From Desulfobacter sp. (lineage in GTDB: Bacteria; Desulfobacterota; Desulfobacteria; Desulfobacterales; Desulfobacteraceae), in assembly GCA_028768525.1 (NCBI GenBank), contig CP054837.1, positions 2,513,001 to 2,577,000 on the forward strand: a stretch of DNA of 64,000 nt. The letters run 5' to 3'. Shown piece by piece: positions 24,063 through 32,657 of this stretch (the stretch's first letter is position 1; each line of letters starts with the position of its first letter). The translations under genes were made by a program, and so were the position numbers. The notes below the pieces were generated by a model. That model did no database searches, was not told where the DNA came from, and saw only the letters and a program-made list of their open reading frames with translations.

Positions 24063-26627
24063 TTACACTACCTGATGCAGCATGGTTCTGGAGATAATCT
24101 CATCCTGAACATCCTTGCACAGCTCCACAAAGAAGGCGCTGTACCCGGCAACCCGGACCACCAGGTCGCGGTAGTTTTCAGGATGCTTCTGGGCATCCAG
24201 AAGCACGTCGTTATCCAGGTAGTTGAACTGCATCTCTCCGTTGCCCAGCATGCAGGCGGTACGGATCAGGGTGATCAGCCCGTCTTCGCCTTCCTTGGTG
24301 GACAGCAGCCCGGACATCAGCTTGAAGTTGTGCACCATGCCGATGTTCATATTGTCGTTGGACAGCTTGGAGATGGACTTGATAATGGCGGTGGGGCCCT
24401 TAAAGTCCGCGCCCTGGGTGGGGCTGATGCCGTCGGACAGGGGCAGCCAGGCATTACGTCCGTTGGCGGAGGCGCCCAGCAGCTGGCCGAAGGGGGTGTT
24501 GTTGGAGATGGACAGGGTGCCGTGGCTCAGTACGGAGTACAGGGTTTTAAATTTTCTGTGCTCCATTTCGGTGAAGTTGATGAGATCGGCGGCGATCATA
24601 TCGGCGTAATCGTCATCGTTACCGTATTTGGGGGCAGCCAGGCAGTCGGCCTTGATCTGCTCAAACCCGACGAAGTCGGCTTTCAGGGCTTCGTTCATCT
24701 GGGCCAGGGTGTATTTCTTGTCTTCAAATACCAGCTTCTTGATGGCAGCCATGGAGTCGGCGTAGGTGGCCAGGCCGCTCCAGATAACCCCGGGGCCGAA
24801 GTTGTACATGGCACCGCCGGCGGACACATCCTTGCCGGATTCCATGCAGCCTTCGTACATCATGGACATCAGGGGTTTGGGAGCCAGTTCCCTGTGGACC
24901 CGCTGGGAGATAACCGTTGCAATGGAGGTCTTTTCGGTGACCCATTTAATGGTGTCCTTAACGGCACCTTCAAATTTTTCCCAGGTGTCAAAGGAATTGA
25001 CGTCACCGTAATCCGGGGTAACCGGTTTGCCGTACCAGAGGGGCACCCCATTGTTGAGCACCAGCTCGATGCAGATGGGCCACTGGGTGTAACCGGTGGA
25101 GGTCCACTGGTAGAGGCGGCCGGATTTCTGGGGCTCTACACAGCCCATGAGGCAGTAATCCCGGGCATCTTCAATGGAAACGCCCTTGGCCAGCATCATT
25201 TTGATGTGGGTGTCGTCAAAATGGATGGCAGGGAAACCCATGCCGGACCGGATGACGTCCACAATCTTTTTCAGGTATTTCTGGGGGGACTTATTGTGCA
25301 CACGGGTGGCCAGGGAAGGCTGGTAGATCTTCACGTGCCGGACCGCATCCATGAGCAGGTAGGTCAGGTCGTTGGTGGCATCCCGTCCGTCACGGGTCAC
25401 GCCGCCCAGGCACATGTTGACGAAGGGCTGGTAACCGGCAAAGAACTTGGAGCCGTCTGCGGAGGTGATCCACATCATTTCGGACATCTTGATGAGCATA
25501 CAGCCCGCCAGATCGAATGCTTCGTATTCGGTCATGCGGCCGGCTTCAAGGTCGGCCTTGAATAAGGGGTACATGTACTGGTCAACACGGCCGATGGACA
25601 TGCCGGTCTGGTTCTCCTCAACGGTCAGCAGGGACTCGATGGTCCATACCGCCTGGATGGCTTCCCAGAAGGTTTCGGGCTTGTGGGCAGGCACCCGGGC
25701 ATTGACGGCGGCGATCTTTTCCAGCTCGGCACGCCGGCGGGGATCCGCCTCTTTGGCGGCCAGCTGGGAGGCGTACTCGGAGAGGCGCCGGGCGTAGATC
25801 ATTACACCCTCGGCAGTGTCAATGAGGGACTTGTAGTAGTAGATCTTGTCAATATCTTCAGGATTTGCATAATCCAGTTTTTCCAGGTGCTCCCTGGCTT
25901 CGGCCTGGATGTCCAGCATGCCCTTTTTCATGAGGATGACGTCGTATCCGGGGTTGGAGTCGCCGCCGCCGTTCACGGCATGGTAGGAGCAGTCGGAGAC
26001 ATAGGATTCACCGGACATTTCCCAGAGGCCGGCTTCCCGGTACTGGTCTTCGCAGTATTCATCAACGGATTTGCCTTCCCAGTAGGGGAAAAGCTCTTCC
26101 CGCATGATCTTTTTGTCTTCTTCTGAAATAAAGAAGGGATCCTGGGCACGGGTGCCGATGGTATCCAGCTCGTCCAGCATCCACCGCCATGCAATGTCCG
26201 GAGAGCAGGAGCCTGCACGGGGAGCGCCGTTGGGGGCACCGACGATGAGCTCGTTCTCCTGGATGACCAGGGGTGCGGTCTCGCAGCAGTACTTGAAGCA
26301 TTTGCCGCGGAGAACGGTCTTGGGCATGCCGGGGTTTTCCTTGGCGATCTTGGTGATGGCCCGGGCCCGGTGGGTGGTGATGGAGGGCACCTGTTTCAGG
26401 AAATTGGCCTTCAGGGCCGCGTGGCGTTCGGTGGGGCCCTCGGGGATCCCGGTGCCGGCCGGAGCAAAAGAGGCCGGGGCGGCAGCTGCCGCAGCACCGT
26501 TGGCGGGCGCTTCTTTGGCGATCTCGGCGGAAACGCTTTCAAACATTTTTTTCAGGGACTCGCGTTCCTGGGGGCTCATATGTTTGGTGGCTTCCGCAAG
26601 TTTTTCAGAAAAATCACGAATATCCAA
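24063..26627 (-). CDS. cutC: Choline trimethylamine-lyase (CutC)
   Basis: Glycyl radical enzyme, 854 aa, cleaving choline to trimethylamine and acetaldehyde. Every residue known from the D. alaskensis CutC structure is present with a constant +7 offset: Tyr215, Asp223, Phe402, thiyl Cys496, Glu498 (GCVEPQ), Thr509 and radical Gly828 (RVAGYSAFF). This separates it from other GREs. Residues 1-40 form an amphipathic helix then an Ala-rich linker, as expected for targeting into the microcompartment. It lies between the dead aldehyde dehydrogenase and cutD. Confidence 0.98.
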   Translation of the reverse strand: MDIRDFSEKLAEATKHMSPQERESLKKMFESVSAEIAKEAPANGAAAAAAPASFAPAGTGIPEGPTERHAALKANFLKQVPSITTHRARAITKIAKENPGMPKTVLRGKCFKYCCETAPLVIQENELIVGAPNGAPRAGSCSPDIAWRWMLDELDTIGTRAQDPFFISEEDKKIMREELFPYWEGKSVDEYCEDQYREAGLWEMSGESYVSDCSYHAVNGGGDSNPGYDVILMKKGMLDIQAEAREHLEKLDYANPEDIDKIYYYKSLIDTAEGVMIYARRLSEYASQLAAKEADPRRRAELEKIAAVNARVPAHKPETFWEAIQAVWTIESLLTVEENQTGMSIGRVDQYMYPLFKADLEAGRMTEYEAFDLAGCMLIKMSEMMWITSADGSKFFAGYQPFVNMCLGGVTRDGRDATNDLTYLLMDAVRHVKIYQPSLATRVHNKSPQKYLKKIVDVIRSGMGFPAIHFDDTHIKMMLAKGVSIEDARDYCLMGCVEPQKSGRLYQWTSTGYTQWPICIELVLNNGVPLWYGKPVTPDYGDVNSFDTWEKFEGAVKDTIKWVTEKTSIATVISQRVHRELAPKPLMSMMYEGCMESGKDVSAGGAMYNFGPGVIWSGLATYADSMAAIKKLVFEDKKYTLAQMNEALKADFVGFEQIKADCLAAPKYGNDDDYADMIAADLINFTEMEHRKFKTLYSVLSHGTLSISNNTPFGQLLGASANGRNAWLPLSDGISPTQGADFKGPTAIIKSISKLSNDNMNIGMVHNFKLMSGLLSTKEGEDGLITLIRTACMLGNGEMQFNYLDNDVLLDAQKHPENYRDLVVRVAGYSAFFVELCKDVQDEIISRTMLHQVV

Positions 26628-26642
26628 AATTATTACCTCCCT

Positions 26643-28133
26643 TTAGGGGTTTACCTTCCCGTCAACCGCCCCTTTGAGAATGCGATAGAGGATCTGCAGT
26701 TTTTCAGAATCCGTATCAGCGTCAATCGTCTTGGGAGCTGAGAGAGAAGGTGTCTCTTTATTTAAATCTATGGCGTCGGCCTTCCTTACCCCGTAGCCCA
26801 CCTTGCGGACGTAAATGAGGTTAAGTGGCGACACGTTGTCGGATGTAATGCCGTGGCCGGCGGAGCCGCTGCCCAGGGTCATGGAGGGGAACATATTGGT
26901 GGTGGCCCCCATGCCCCCCAGGGTGGCCGGGGTATTGACCAGCACCCTGGCAACGGGTTTTTTCAATGCAAACTGGCGGATAACATCTTCATCCCCGGAA
27001 TGGATCACCAGGGTATGCCCGCCGCGCTCGGTGAGCAGGATTTCAATGCACTTTTCGCAGGCTTCACGCCAATCTTCTTCCACATAATAGGTCAGAATGG
27101 GGCAAAGCTTCTCCTTGAGGTAGGGATCGCTGGGGGAGACATATTTGCGCTCTGCAATGAGAACACTGACATTTCCCGGAACGGTAATCCCCGCCCTGAA
27201 GGCCAGGTCCCTGGCACAAATCCCCACCATTTTGGGGTTGAGTCCGCCCACGGGGCAGTAAAACAATCCCGCAAGCCGGTCGGCCTCCTCTTTGGTCATG
27301 AAATAGGCGCCGTTGGCCTCAAGGGCCGCCCTCACCTGCCCGTCTATGGGCCCGTCTACCACTATGGACTGCTCGGCAGCCGCAACAATACCGTTATCAA
27401 ATGTCTTGCTGGCAATGATGTCCTTTACGGCCTGGTCAACATCGGCGGTGCGCTCGATAAAGGCCGGCCCGTTTCCGGTCCCGGCATAAATCAGGGGCTT
27501 TCCTGCTTTTTCGGCATCCGCCAGCATGGAGGGGACGCCGGTGTTCAGGATCATGGAAACCAGACTGTGGTTCATCAGCTCCCGGGTACCGCCGGCGGCC
27601 ACGGTGTGCAGATAGGCCACCGCGCCCTTGGGCATCCCAGCGGCCTGGGCCGCGGAAATGATGATGTCCAGCACCACGCCCATGGTTTTCCTGGCCCTGG
27701 GATGGGGGGAAAAAACCATGGAATTACCGGATTTAACGGCGATCATGGCATTGTACAGGGTGGTGGAAACCGGGCTTGTGGCCGGGCAAAGCGCCAGGAC
27801 CACGCCCATGGGCACGCCCACGTCCATCATCTGCATCTGCCGGTCTTCATTGATGATGCCCACGCAGCGCATGGACCGCAGCTGCCTGCGGGCATATCCG
27901 CAGACGAATTGATTTTTCTTGAGCTTGTCTCCGGGAATACCGTACTCGGTTTCCTCATGGGACATGAGGGCCAGATCCTCGACCCGGGCCTCCACGGCCT
28001 CGGCCATGGATTCCACGATCCTGTCCAGTTTTTCCTGGGAAAAACCGGCAAGGATTTTCTGGGCTTCAAAGGCGTTTTCTGCCAGAATCCGGGCTTCCTG
28101 GATGGAGAGCAGATCGTTGTCTATGATATTCAT
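26643..28133 (-). CDS. Aldehyde dehydrogenase-like protein lacking the catalytic cysteine
   Basis: A 496-aa EutE/PduP-family protein. It aligns without gaps to the active enzyme at 15299 as far as the active site, where Cys251 is replaced by Ala251 (TFDNGIVAAAEQ). The cofactor-loop motif ATGGPGMV is also changed (LNTGVPSML). The fold and the C-terminal helix (SEKLQILYRILKGAV, a likely encapsulation signal) are kept and the frame is intact. It is therefore not a decaying pseudogene. It probably acts as a structural or regulatory partner of the active dehydrogenase or CutC. Confidence 0.9.
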   Translation of the reverse strand: MNIIDNDLLSIQEARILAENAFEAQKILAGFSQEKLDRIVESMAEAVEARVEDLALMSHEETEYGIPGDKLKKNQFVCGYARRQLRSMRCVGIINEDRQMQMMDVGVPMGVVLALCPATSPVSTTLYNAMIAVKSGNSMVFSPHPRARKTMGVVLDIIISAAQAAGMPKGAVAYLHTVAAGGTRELMNHSLVSMILNTGVPSMLADAEKAGKPLIYAGTGNGPAFIERTADVDQAVKDIIASKTFDNGIVAAAEQSIVVDGPIDGQVRAALEANGAYFMTKEEADRLAGLFYCPVGGLNPKMVGICARDLAFRAGITVPGNVSVLIAERKYVSPSDPYLKEKLCPILTYYVEEDWREACEKCIEILLTERGGHTLVIHSGDEDVIRQFALKKPVARVLVNTPATLGGMGATTNMFPSMTLGSGSAGHGITSDNVSPLNLIYVRKVGYGVRKADAIDLNKETPSLSAPKTIDADTDSEKLQILYRILKGAVDGKVNP

Positions 28134-28202
28134 CCTGGAATTCTCTCCTTATCTCGTCTGCATATGGGTTACCGTTGCCGTCTTTAATCCACCGTCGCCG
28201 GA

Positions 28203-28514
28203 TTAGGCTTCCTGGGGCAGCAGGTTTTCTATTTTGTAGCGTTTGGTGATTTTCTCCAGGTCCGGATGGGGCGTGGGGATAACCACTGAAGAGTAGAGTT
28301 CGCCTTCCATCTCTTTTACCGCCTGGACACCGGCTTCAACAGCCGCCTGGCAGGCAGCCACATCGCCCCGGACCAGAACGGAAATATAACCGGAAGCAGT
28401 ATTCTCATACCCTTCAAGTTCAACGTCAGCAGCCTTTACCATGGCGTCTGCCGCCTCCAGCACGAATACAAGACCGAAGGTCTCAACCATTCCCAATGCT
28501 CTTGCTTTGGCCAT
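28203..28514 (-). CDS. BMC-H shell protein
   Basis: Single BMC domain, 103 aa (ALGMVETFGLVFVLEAADAMVKAADV, then GYISVLVRGDVAACQAAVEAG), with a charged C-terminal tail of about 20 residues. Second gene of the choline shell operon. Confidence 0.95.
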   Translation of the reverse strand: MAKARALGMVETFGLVFVLEAADAMVKAADVELEGYENTASGYISVLVRGDVAACQAAVEAGVQAVKEMEGELYSSVVIPTPHPDLEKITKRYKIENLLPQEA

Positions 28515-28539
28515 TTTAAAATTCCCTTCTAAATCTTAA

Positions 28540-28839
28540 TTACTCGAAATCAACGTCATGGACAGAAACAATGTCACCCACTTCCCTGATGGGACGGGGC
28601 ATTACGTTCTGGGCCGTCAGTTTGCCGATGGACTCAGCAGCCTTGGCGCCGGCTTCAACGGAAGCCTTCACAGCAGCCACATCACCCTTGACCATGATGG
28701 TCACGAGGGTGGAGCCGATGTTCTCGTAAGAAATCAGTTCAACGTCAGCAGCCTTGAGCATCTGGTCCGCAGCATGCAGCGCGGGCACCATGCCCAGGGT
28801 TTCGATAAGTCCTAATGCTTCTTCTCCTTGGTACCGCAT
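28540..28839 (-). CDS. BMC-H shell protein, first gene of the choline operon
   Basis: Single BMC domain, 99 aa (EALGLIETLGMVPALHAADQMLKAADV, then GSTLVTIMVKGDVAAVKASVEAG). It is the first gene after the MerR-type promoter at 28896-28927, with an untranslated leader of about 50 nt. Confidence 0.95.
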   Translation of the reverse strand: MRYQGEEALGLIETLGMVPALHAADQMLKAADVELISYENIGSTLVTIMVKGDVAAVKASVEAGAKAAESIGKLTAQNVMPRPIREVGDIVSVHDVDFE

Positions 28840-28895
28840 TAATTTTTCTCCTTAAAAATTGGTCCTTTATTAGAATCCACTTTTTTGCGGTGAGC

Positions 28896-28927
28896 AGGAT
28901 ACAGCTTTCCCCTTAGGGGAAGGTCAA
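28896..28927 (-). promoter_or_regulatory. MerR-family-type promoter of the choline shell operon
   Basis: On the minus strand it has TTGACC (-35, 28922-28927) and TATCCT (-10, 28896-28901) with an over-long 20-bp spacer. The spacer holds the dyad TTCCCCTAAGGGGAA. A dyad between -35 and -10 with a 19-20 bp spacer is the hallmark of MerR-family activation by DNA twisting. A matching site precedes the transporter gene at 30605. No MerR gene is in this window. Confidence 0.8.
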
Positions 28928-29070
28928 GGGTTTTTTTCAAAAAAAAATAATTTTTTGTTAAAAAATGTAAAAGACTTAACTGGCCGGATTAAAAGGAATT
29001 AGCCGAAAGGAAAGGGACAGGGGGGTTCAGGGTATATCAGAGAGAAGATTCCCCTGAGATAAGGTTAAAA

Positions 29071-29119
29071 AAAATCCCTGCCCGGTACCGCCATGGGCAG
29101 GCACCGGGACAGGGATTTT
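29071..29119 (-). terminator. Terminator of the transporter/small-protein unit
   Basis: AAAATCCCTG..CCGGT at 29071-29086 pairs with ACCGG..CAGGGATTTT at 29103-29119. On the minus strand a T-run follows. It separates the DMT transporter unit from the shell operon, so each has its own MerR-type promoter. Confidence 0.8.
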
Positions 29120-29152
29120 ATAGAAATCAATGCTGAATCAGCAAATCATACA

Positions 29153-29419
29153 TTAATCTGCAATGTAATGATTAATGGTGTCAGCACCTTCTTCATGGGC
29201 ACGGTAGTAAACCTTCAGCTCGTTGTCGGAACCCATTTCGAACCGGGTTTCTTCAAGCAGGCCGTTGGCTTCAGCCGTCATGATGGCGGAAATCACGGAG
29301 GGTTTCCTGAAAGCCTTAAAGCTGGCATAGTCACCCTTCAGGGCGTTCATCACATCATCGGCACAAGCTTCTTCTACCTTGGTGAAGTATTTCAGGATGG
29401 CGTAATTAAGCGGCTTCAT
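29153..29419 (-). CDS. Small protein of unknown function, possible winged helix
   Basis: An 88-aa soluble, acidic protein. Its predicted helices (PLNYAILKYFTKVEEACADDVMNALK, then KPSVISAIMTAEANGLLEETRF) and a final strand pair (DNELKVYYRAHEEG) resemble a winged-helix layout. Its ATG lies 14 bp inside the end of the transporter gene, so the two are translationally coupled. I do not recognise a named family. A regulatory or transporter-partner role is only a guess. Confidence 0.7.
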   Translation of the reverse strand: MKPLNYAILKYFTKVEEACADDVMNALKGDYASFKAFRKPSVISAIMTAEANGLLEETRFEMGSDNELKVYYRAHEEGADTINHYIAD

Positions 29420-30503
29420 AGTTTACCTCCTCTTTTTTCTTGAACAGGTCAAGGGGGTTCAGGGCGATGATAAAGATACCGGCTACCATTACGACAGCAC
29501 CAGCCCAGGCGATGGGCGGAATGGACCAGCCGTCAAGACCGAAGGCCACGCCGAGTACCAGCCAGCAGCAGAAGGGGCCCCAGAAGGAGAAGGTACCGTT
29601 ACAGGACATACCCAGGGCAGCACCGCACATGGAGTTGCCTTTGTACCAGAACATGAAGGAAAGGTAGGCACAGAGACCGGAAACGGCAAACCATACAATG
29701 GAGGTATCGCCGAAGGCCTGGCCGATAAGGGCGAAGGTGTCGGCTTTGCCGTCCATCATGCCGAAAATGGGAACCAGGATGATGAGGTTGGACAGGCCGG
29801 AGGTGACCTGGCGGATGGTGATGCCGATCTCGGAATCGATCATGGAGGTACCATAACCGCATACGCAGCCTTCAAAACCCCAACCAAGGGCAGCCAGGAA
29901 ACCGAAGAAGATACCGATGGCCATGCCTTCGGAACCGCCGGAGATGCTGGTGCCGCCGATCATCAGAGATGCGCCGAAGCAGATGGCAATACCCAGCAGC
30001 ATGCGGGCGCTCAGTTCCTGTTTAAACATGAAGCGGCCCAGGATGGCACCGAAAGCCGGGCACAGGGCACTGATGGGAACAACAATGGAACCGGCTTTCT
30101 GCAGGCCGATAACATAGCAGGTACTGGCAAAGGGCCCGCCGATGAGAGCGGCCCCAACCATAACCATGCCGGGTTTGGTCTTCAGGCACCTGAAAAAGTC
30201 GCCGATCAGGCCTCTGACGCCGGCGGCGCCCAGGGCCCAGACAGCACTGAGGATGTCGTTGGTGGCTGCACCGAGTGCACCCAACAGATAAGTAATGGCA
30301 AAGGCGGACAACCCTGCGGTGTTGGCGCCGTACCAGTCCACCCAGGCGCCTTTGGACATGCCCAGGGTCATAAAAGCGGTATAAAACCCATAAAGCAGAC
30401 CGGATGCCAGGGCAATCATTATACCCTTTCTTTTGAAGTCTGCGGCGAGTTTTGCCTTTGCGGCAAATGCTGCCGCATTCTGTGAGCCGGATACTCCACT
30501 CAT
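29406..30503 (-). CDS. DMT-superfamily (EamA-like) transporter of the choline locus
   Basis: A 365-aa membrane protein with about ten hydrophobic segments in two EamA-like halves (GIMIALASGLLYGFYTAF, then IAIGIFFGFLAALGWGF). It has its own MerR-type promoter, matching that of the shell operon, so it is part of the choline regulon. Likely roles are choline import or trimethylamine/product export. Sequence alone does not decide. Confidence 0.82.
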   Translation of the reverse strand: MSGVSGSQNAAAFAAKAKLAADFKRKGIMIALASGLLYGFYTAFMTLGMSKGAWVDWYGANTAGLSAFAITYLLGALGAATNDILSAVWALGAAGVRGLIGDFFRCLKTKPGMVMVGAALIGGPFASTCYVIGLQKAGSIVVPISALCPAFGAILGRFMFKQELSARMLLGIAICFGASLMIGGTSISGGSEGMAIGIFFGFLAALGWGFEGCVCGYGTSMIDSEIGITIRQVTSGLSNLIILVPIFGMMDGKADTFALIGQAFGDTSIVWFAVSGLCAYLSFMFWYKGNSMCGAALGMSCNGTFSFWGPFCCWLVLGVAFGLDGWSIPPIAWAGAVVMVAGIFIIALNPLDLFKKKEEVNYEAA

Positions 30504-30604
30504 AATTAACTCTTCCCTTCTCGTTAAAGATTTATATTATACCCCACATCCATGCAAAACCCAATTTATGCATAAAATTCAGGGATCTTCATTTTCGAGG
30601 GGCG

Positions 30605-30635
30605 AGTATATCTTTACCCCTAAGGGGAAAGTCAA
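30605..30635 (-). promoter_or_regulatory. MerR-family-type promoter of the DMT transporter
   Basis: On the minus strand it has TTGACT (30630-30635), a 19-bp spacer containing the dyad TTCCCCTTAGGGG, and TATACT (30605-30610). It is the twin of the site at 28896-28927 and gives a leader of about 95 nt before the transporter ATG. Confidence 0.82.
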
Positions 30636-31226
30636 TGTAATTTTTTAGTAAAAATACATTTTTTTTCAAAAAAATTTCCAGAAATTATTGCAAAGGGCGA
30701 TATCATGCCTGCTGCCGGCCTCCATTCTTGCCTAACCCCGGGATATGATACCCAATATCCTTGGCGCAAGGCCCGTTTACAAAACTGGCCTATCAAATTA
30801 AGTTTTCAGCGAAAAGCACGGCAATTTCCCCCCAATCGGCTTTTTAAACAGACCGCCTTGATCAAAAAGGATACATTCCGCAATTAAAAAAACTGTTTTT
30901 TAAAAAAAATGAGGAGGCAAGGCCGGAATATCCTGCCCCCCTCCATCAAATAGCAAAAAAGCTGACCGGTATTGACAAAAAATCCGGATCGGCACAGAGG
31001 ACAGGGCAGCCCGGCCTTTCAACATCACCCATCATTCCATTTTTCTGATCCCTCCCCCTTGACAAACCCCGCTGATTTGAATATTTTACCGCTCTCCAAC
31101 ACCGCCGATTTTATTTTGACATACATTAAGCGCGTACAGCAGACCGCCACAGTTCCCCAAGCACCATACGTCCGTCCCCGCTGTTACGGCTTTCATCTGC
31201 AACCGAAATAAAAGGTTAATCAGCCC
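30636..31226 (+). promoter_or_regulatory. Intergenic region between choline and ethanolamine loci
   Basis: About 590 bp without a credible gene, AT-rich near the left end. A possible sigma-70 promoter for the alcohol dehydrogenase is TTGACA (31059-31064), 17 bp, TATTTT (31082-31087). A second TTGACA at 31116 lacks a good -10 box. No antiterminator hairpins were found here. Confidence 0.45.
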
Positions 31227-32336
31227 ATGACCCAGTTTAACGGAAGAACAAAAATCTGCTATGGCGAAGACGCCATGAACGTTATTGAGACCCTGCCTCT
31301 GAAACGGGCCCTGGTGGTCACCGACCCCTTCATGACCCAGATCGGATTTGCTGACCGGATCATCAGCGCCCTGGACCGGGCCAGGATTCCCCACAGCCTC
31401 TTTGACCGGGTGGAACCCGACCCCTCCCTGGAGACCGTCACCCTGGGCACCCATGAACTGGTACAGGCCGGGGCAGACGGCATCATCGCCCTGGGGGGCG
31501 GCTCTGCCATCGATGCGGCCAAGGCCATGATGTACTTTGCCTACAAGGCCATGGGCGAAAAAGACAAGCCCCTGCTGGTGGTCATCCCCACCACCTCCGG
31601 CACCGGCTCCGAGGTCACCTCTTTTTCCGTGGTCACGGACACGGCCAACCAGACCAAAATCCCCCTGTCCGACGAGCTGCTCATCCCGGACATGGCCATC
31701 CTGGACGCCCGGTTCACCCGGACCGTGCCCCCGGCCATCACCGCGGACACGGGCATGGATGTGCTCACCCATGCCATTGAGGCGTTTACCTCGGTGGATG
31801 CCAACATCTTTGCCGACATCTACTCGGAGCACGCCATCCGGGATGTATTCAAATACCTGGTCCGGGCCTATGAAAACGGGGATGACATGCGGGCCAGGGA
31901 ACGGATGATGGTGGCCTCCTGCATGGCCGGCACCGCCTTTTCCAACTGCGGACTGGGTATCTGCCACAGCCTGGCCCACGCCCTGGGCGGGATCTTTCAC
32001 ATCCCCCACGGCAAGGCCAACGCCGTGATGCTGCCCCACGCCATCACATTCAACACCCTGGAAGCCGGCGAGCGGTACAAAACCATTGCCGAAATGATCA
32101 ACCTGCCGGCATCCTCCGTGGCCACGGGCACAAAGAGTCTGGTTCTGGCCGTCCAGAGCCTTAACGAACATATGAACATTCCCCTGCGGATCCGGGATCT
32201 GGACATTGAAGAAGCCGAATTCAAATCCGCCCTGGGGGACCTGTCGGTAAAGGCACTGGAAGACCCCTGCTCGGCCTATAACCCCAGGAAACCCTCCTTT
32301 GAAGAGATACGCCACCTATTTGAACAGGCCTGGTAA
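31227..32336 (+). CDS. eutG: Iron-containing alcohol dehydrogenase (EutG/PduQ-like)
   Basis: Type III alcohol dehydrogenase, 369 aa. It reduces acetaldehyde to ethanol and regenerates NAD+ for the acylating dehydrogenase. Nucleotide-binding GGGSAIDAAK, the family signature TTSGTGSEVTSFSVVTD and the metal-ligand segments DVLTHAIEAF and CHSLAHALGGIFHIPHG are present. It is the only alcohol dehydrogenase between the two BMC loci and may serve both. A terminator follows it at 32377. Confidence 0.93.
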   Translation: MTQFNGRTKICYGEDAMNVIETLPLKRALVVTDPFMTQIGFADRIISALDRARIPHSLFDRVEPDPSLETVTLGTHELVQAGADGIIALGGGSAIDAAKAMMYFAYKAMGEKDKPLLVVIPTTSGTGSEVTSFSVVTDTANQTKIPLSDELLIPDMAILDARFTRTVPPAITADTGMDVLTHAIEAFTSVDANIFADIYSEHAIRDVFKYLVRAYENGDDMRARERMMVASCMAGTAFSNCGLGICHSLAHALGGIFHIPHGKANAVMLPHAITFNTLEAGERYKTIAEMINLPASSVATGTKSLVLAVQSLNEHMNIPLRIRDLDIEEAEFKSALGDLSVKALEDPCSAYNPRKPSFEEIRHLFEQAW

Positions 32337-32376
32337 ACAGGCATTTAGATTGCAGAACAATTAAGTTCAACACATA

Positions 32377-32407
32377 TTGCGGCCGGGAAACCGGCCGTAA
32401 TATTTTT
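32377..32407 (+). terminator. Rho-independent terminator after alcohol dehydrogenase
   Basis: TTGCGGCCGG (32377-32386), a GAAA tetraloop and CCGGCCGTAA (32391-32400), followed by TATTTTT. It isolates the alcohol dehydrogenase from the permease unit. Confidence 0.85.
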
Positions 32408-32439
32408 GTAAAAAAGATGTTGTCATTCGGATTTTTTTG

Positions 32440-32454
32440 TGGTACCTATCCCGC
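32440..32454 (+). promoter_or_regulatory. Candidate sigma-54-like promoter upstream of the permease leader
   Basis: TGGTACCTATCCCGC keeps GG and GC at the required 10-bp spacing but departs from TTGC at -12. Predicted transcription would start about 5 nt before the first leader hairpin. A weak sigma-70 alternative (TTGTCA at 32420) also exists. Confidence 0.3.
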
Positions 32455-32470
32455 TAATTTGGAATGAATG

Positions 32471-32559
32471 TCGCTGTACAACGGCGTGGGGCGACAGGGC
32501 AAACAACGAAGCTTGCTGACAAGTGACCGAAAACGGAACACTTGCTGCAGGCTTTTTTT
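32471..32559 (+). promoter_or_regulatory. EutV (ANTAR)-responsive antiterminator leader of the ethanolamine permease
   Basis: Two hairpins with hexanucleotide loops of the ANTAR-target type (A at loop position 1, G at position 4). P1 (32471-32494) has loop AACGGC and P2 (32499-32516) has loop AACGAA. The 3' side of P2 overlaps the 5' arm of a strong terminator (32509-32559, seven T residues). Binding of phosphorylated EutV to P1-P2 should prevent terminator folding and let the permease be transcribed. EutV and EutW are encoded just downstream. Confidence 0.85.
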
Positions 32560-32657
32560 ATTTGTGGCGGACGGTAGGCTTTCCGGCCTGGACGGACAGT
32601 GAAAAGGGGAGACACCGGCTGCGGAAACAAGAGTTTTATTTCTTTTAAGGAGTAATT

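Noticed and set aside
22917..25565. 882-codon plus-strand frame opposite cutD and cutC
   Set aside because: A shadow of the GC-rich codon pattern of two clearly identified minus-strand genes. Its product resembles no protein family.
26643..28133. Second aldehyde dehydrogenase considered a pseudogene
   Set aside because: The frame is complete with no stops or frameshifts, and fold motifs and the C-terminal targeting helix are kept. Loss of the active Cys fits a pseudoenzyme better than decay.
31086..32315. 409-codon minus-strand frame opposite the alcohol dehydrogenase
   Set aside because: His/Gly/Val-rich product typical of an antisense shadow. The plus-strand gene has all family motifs.
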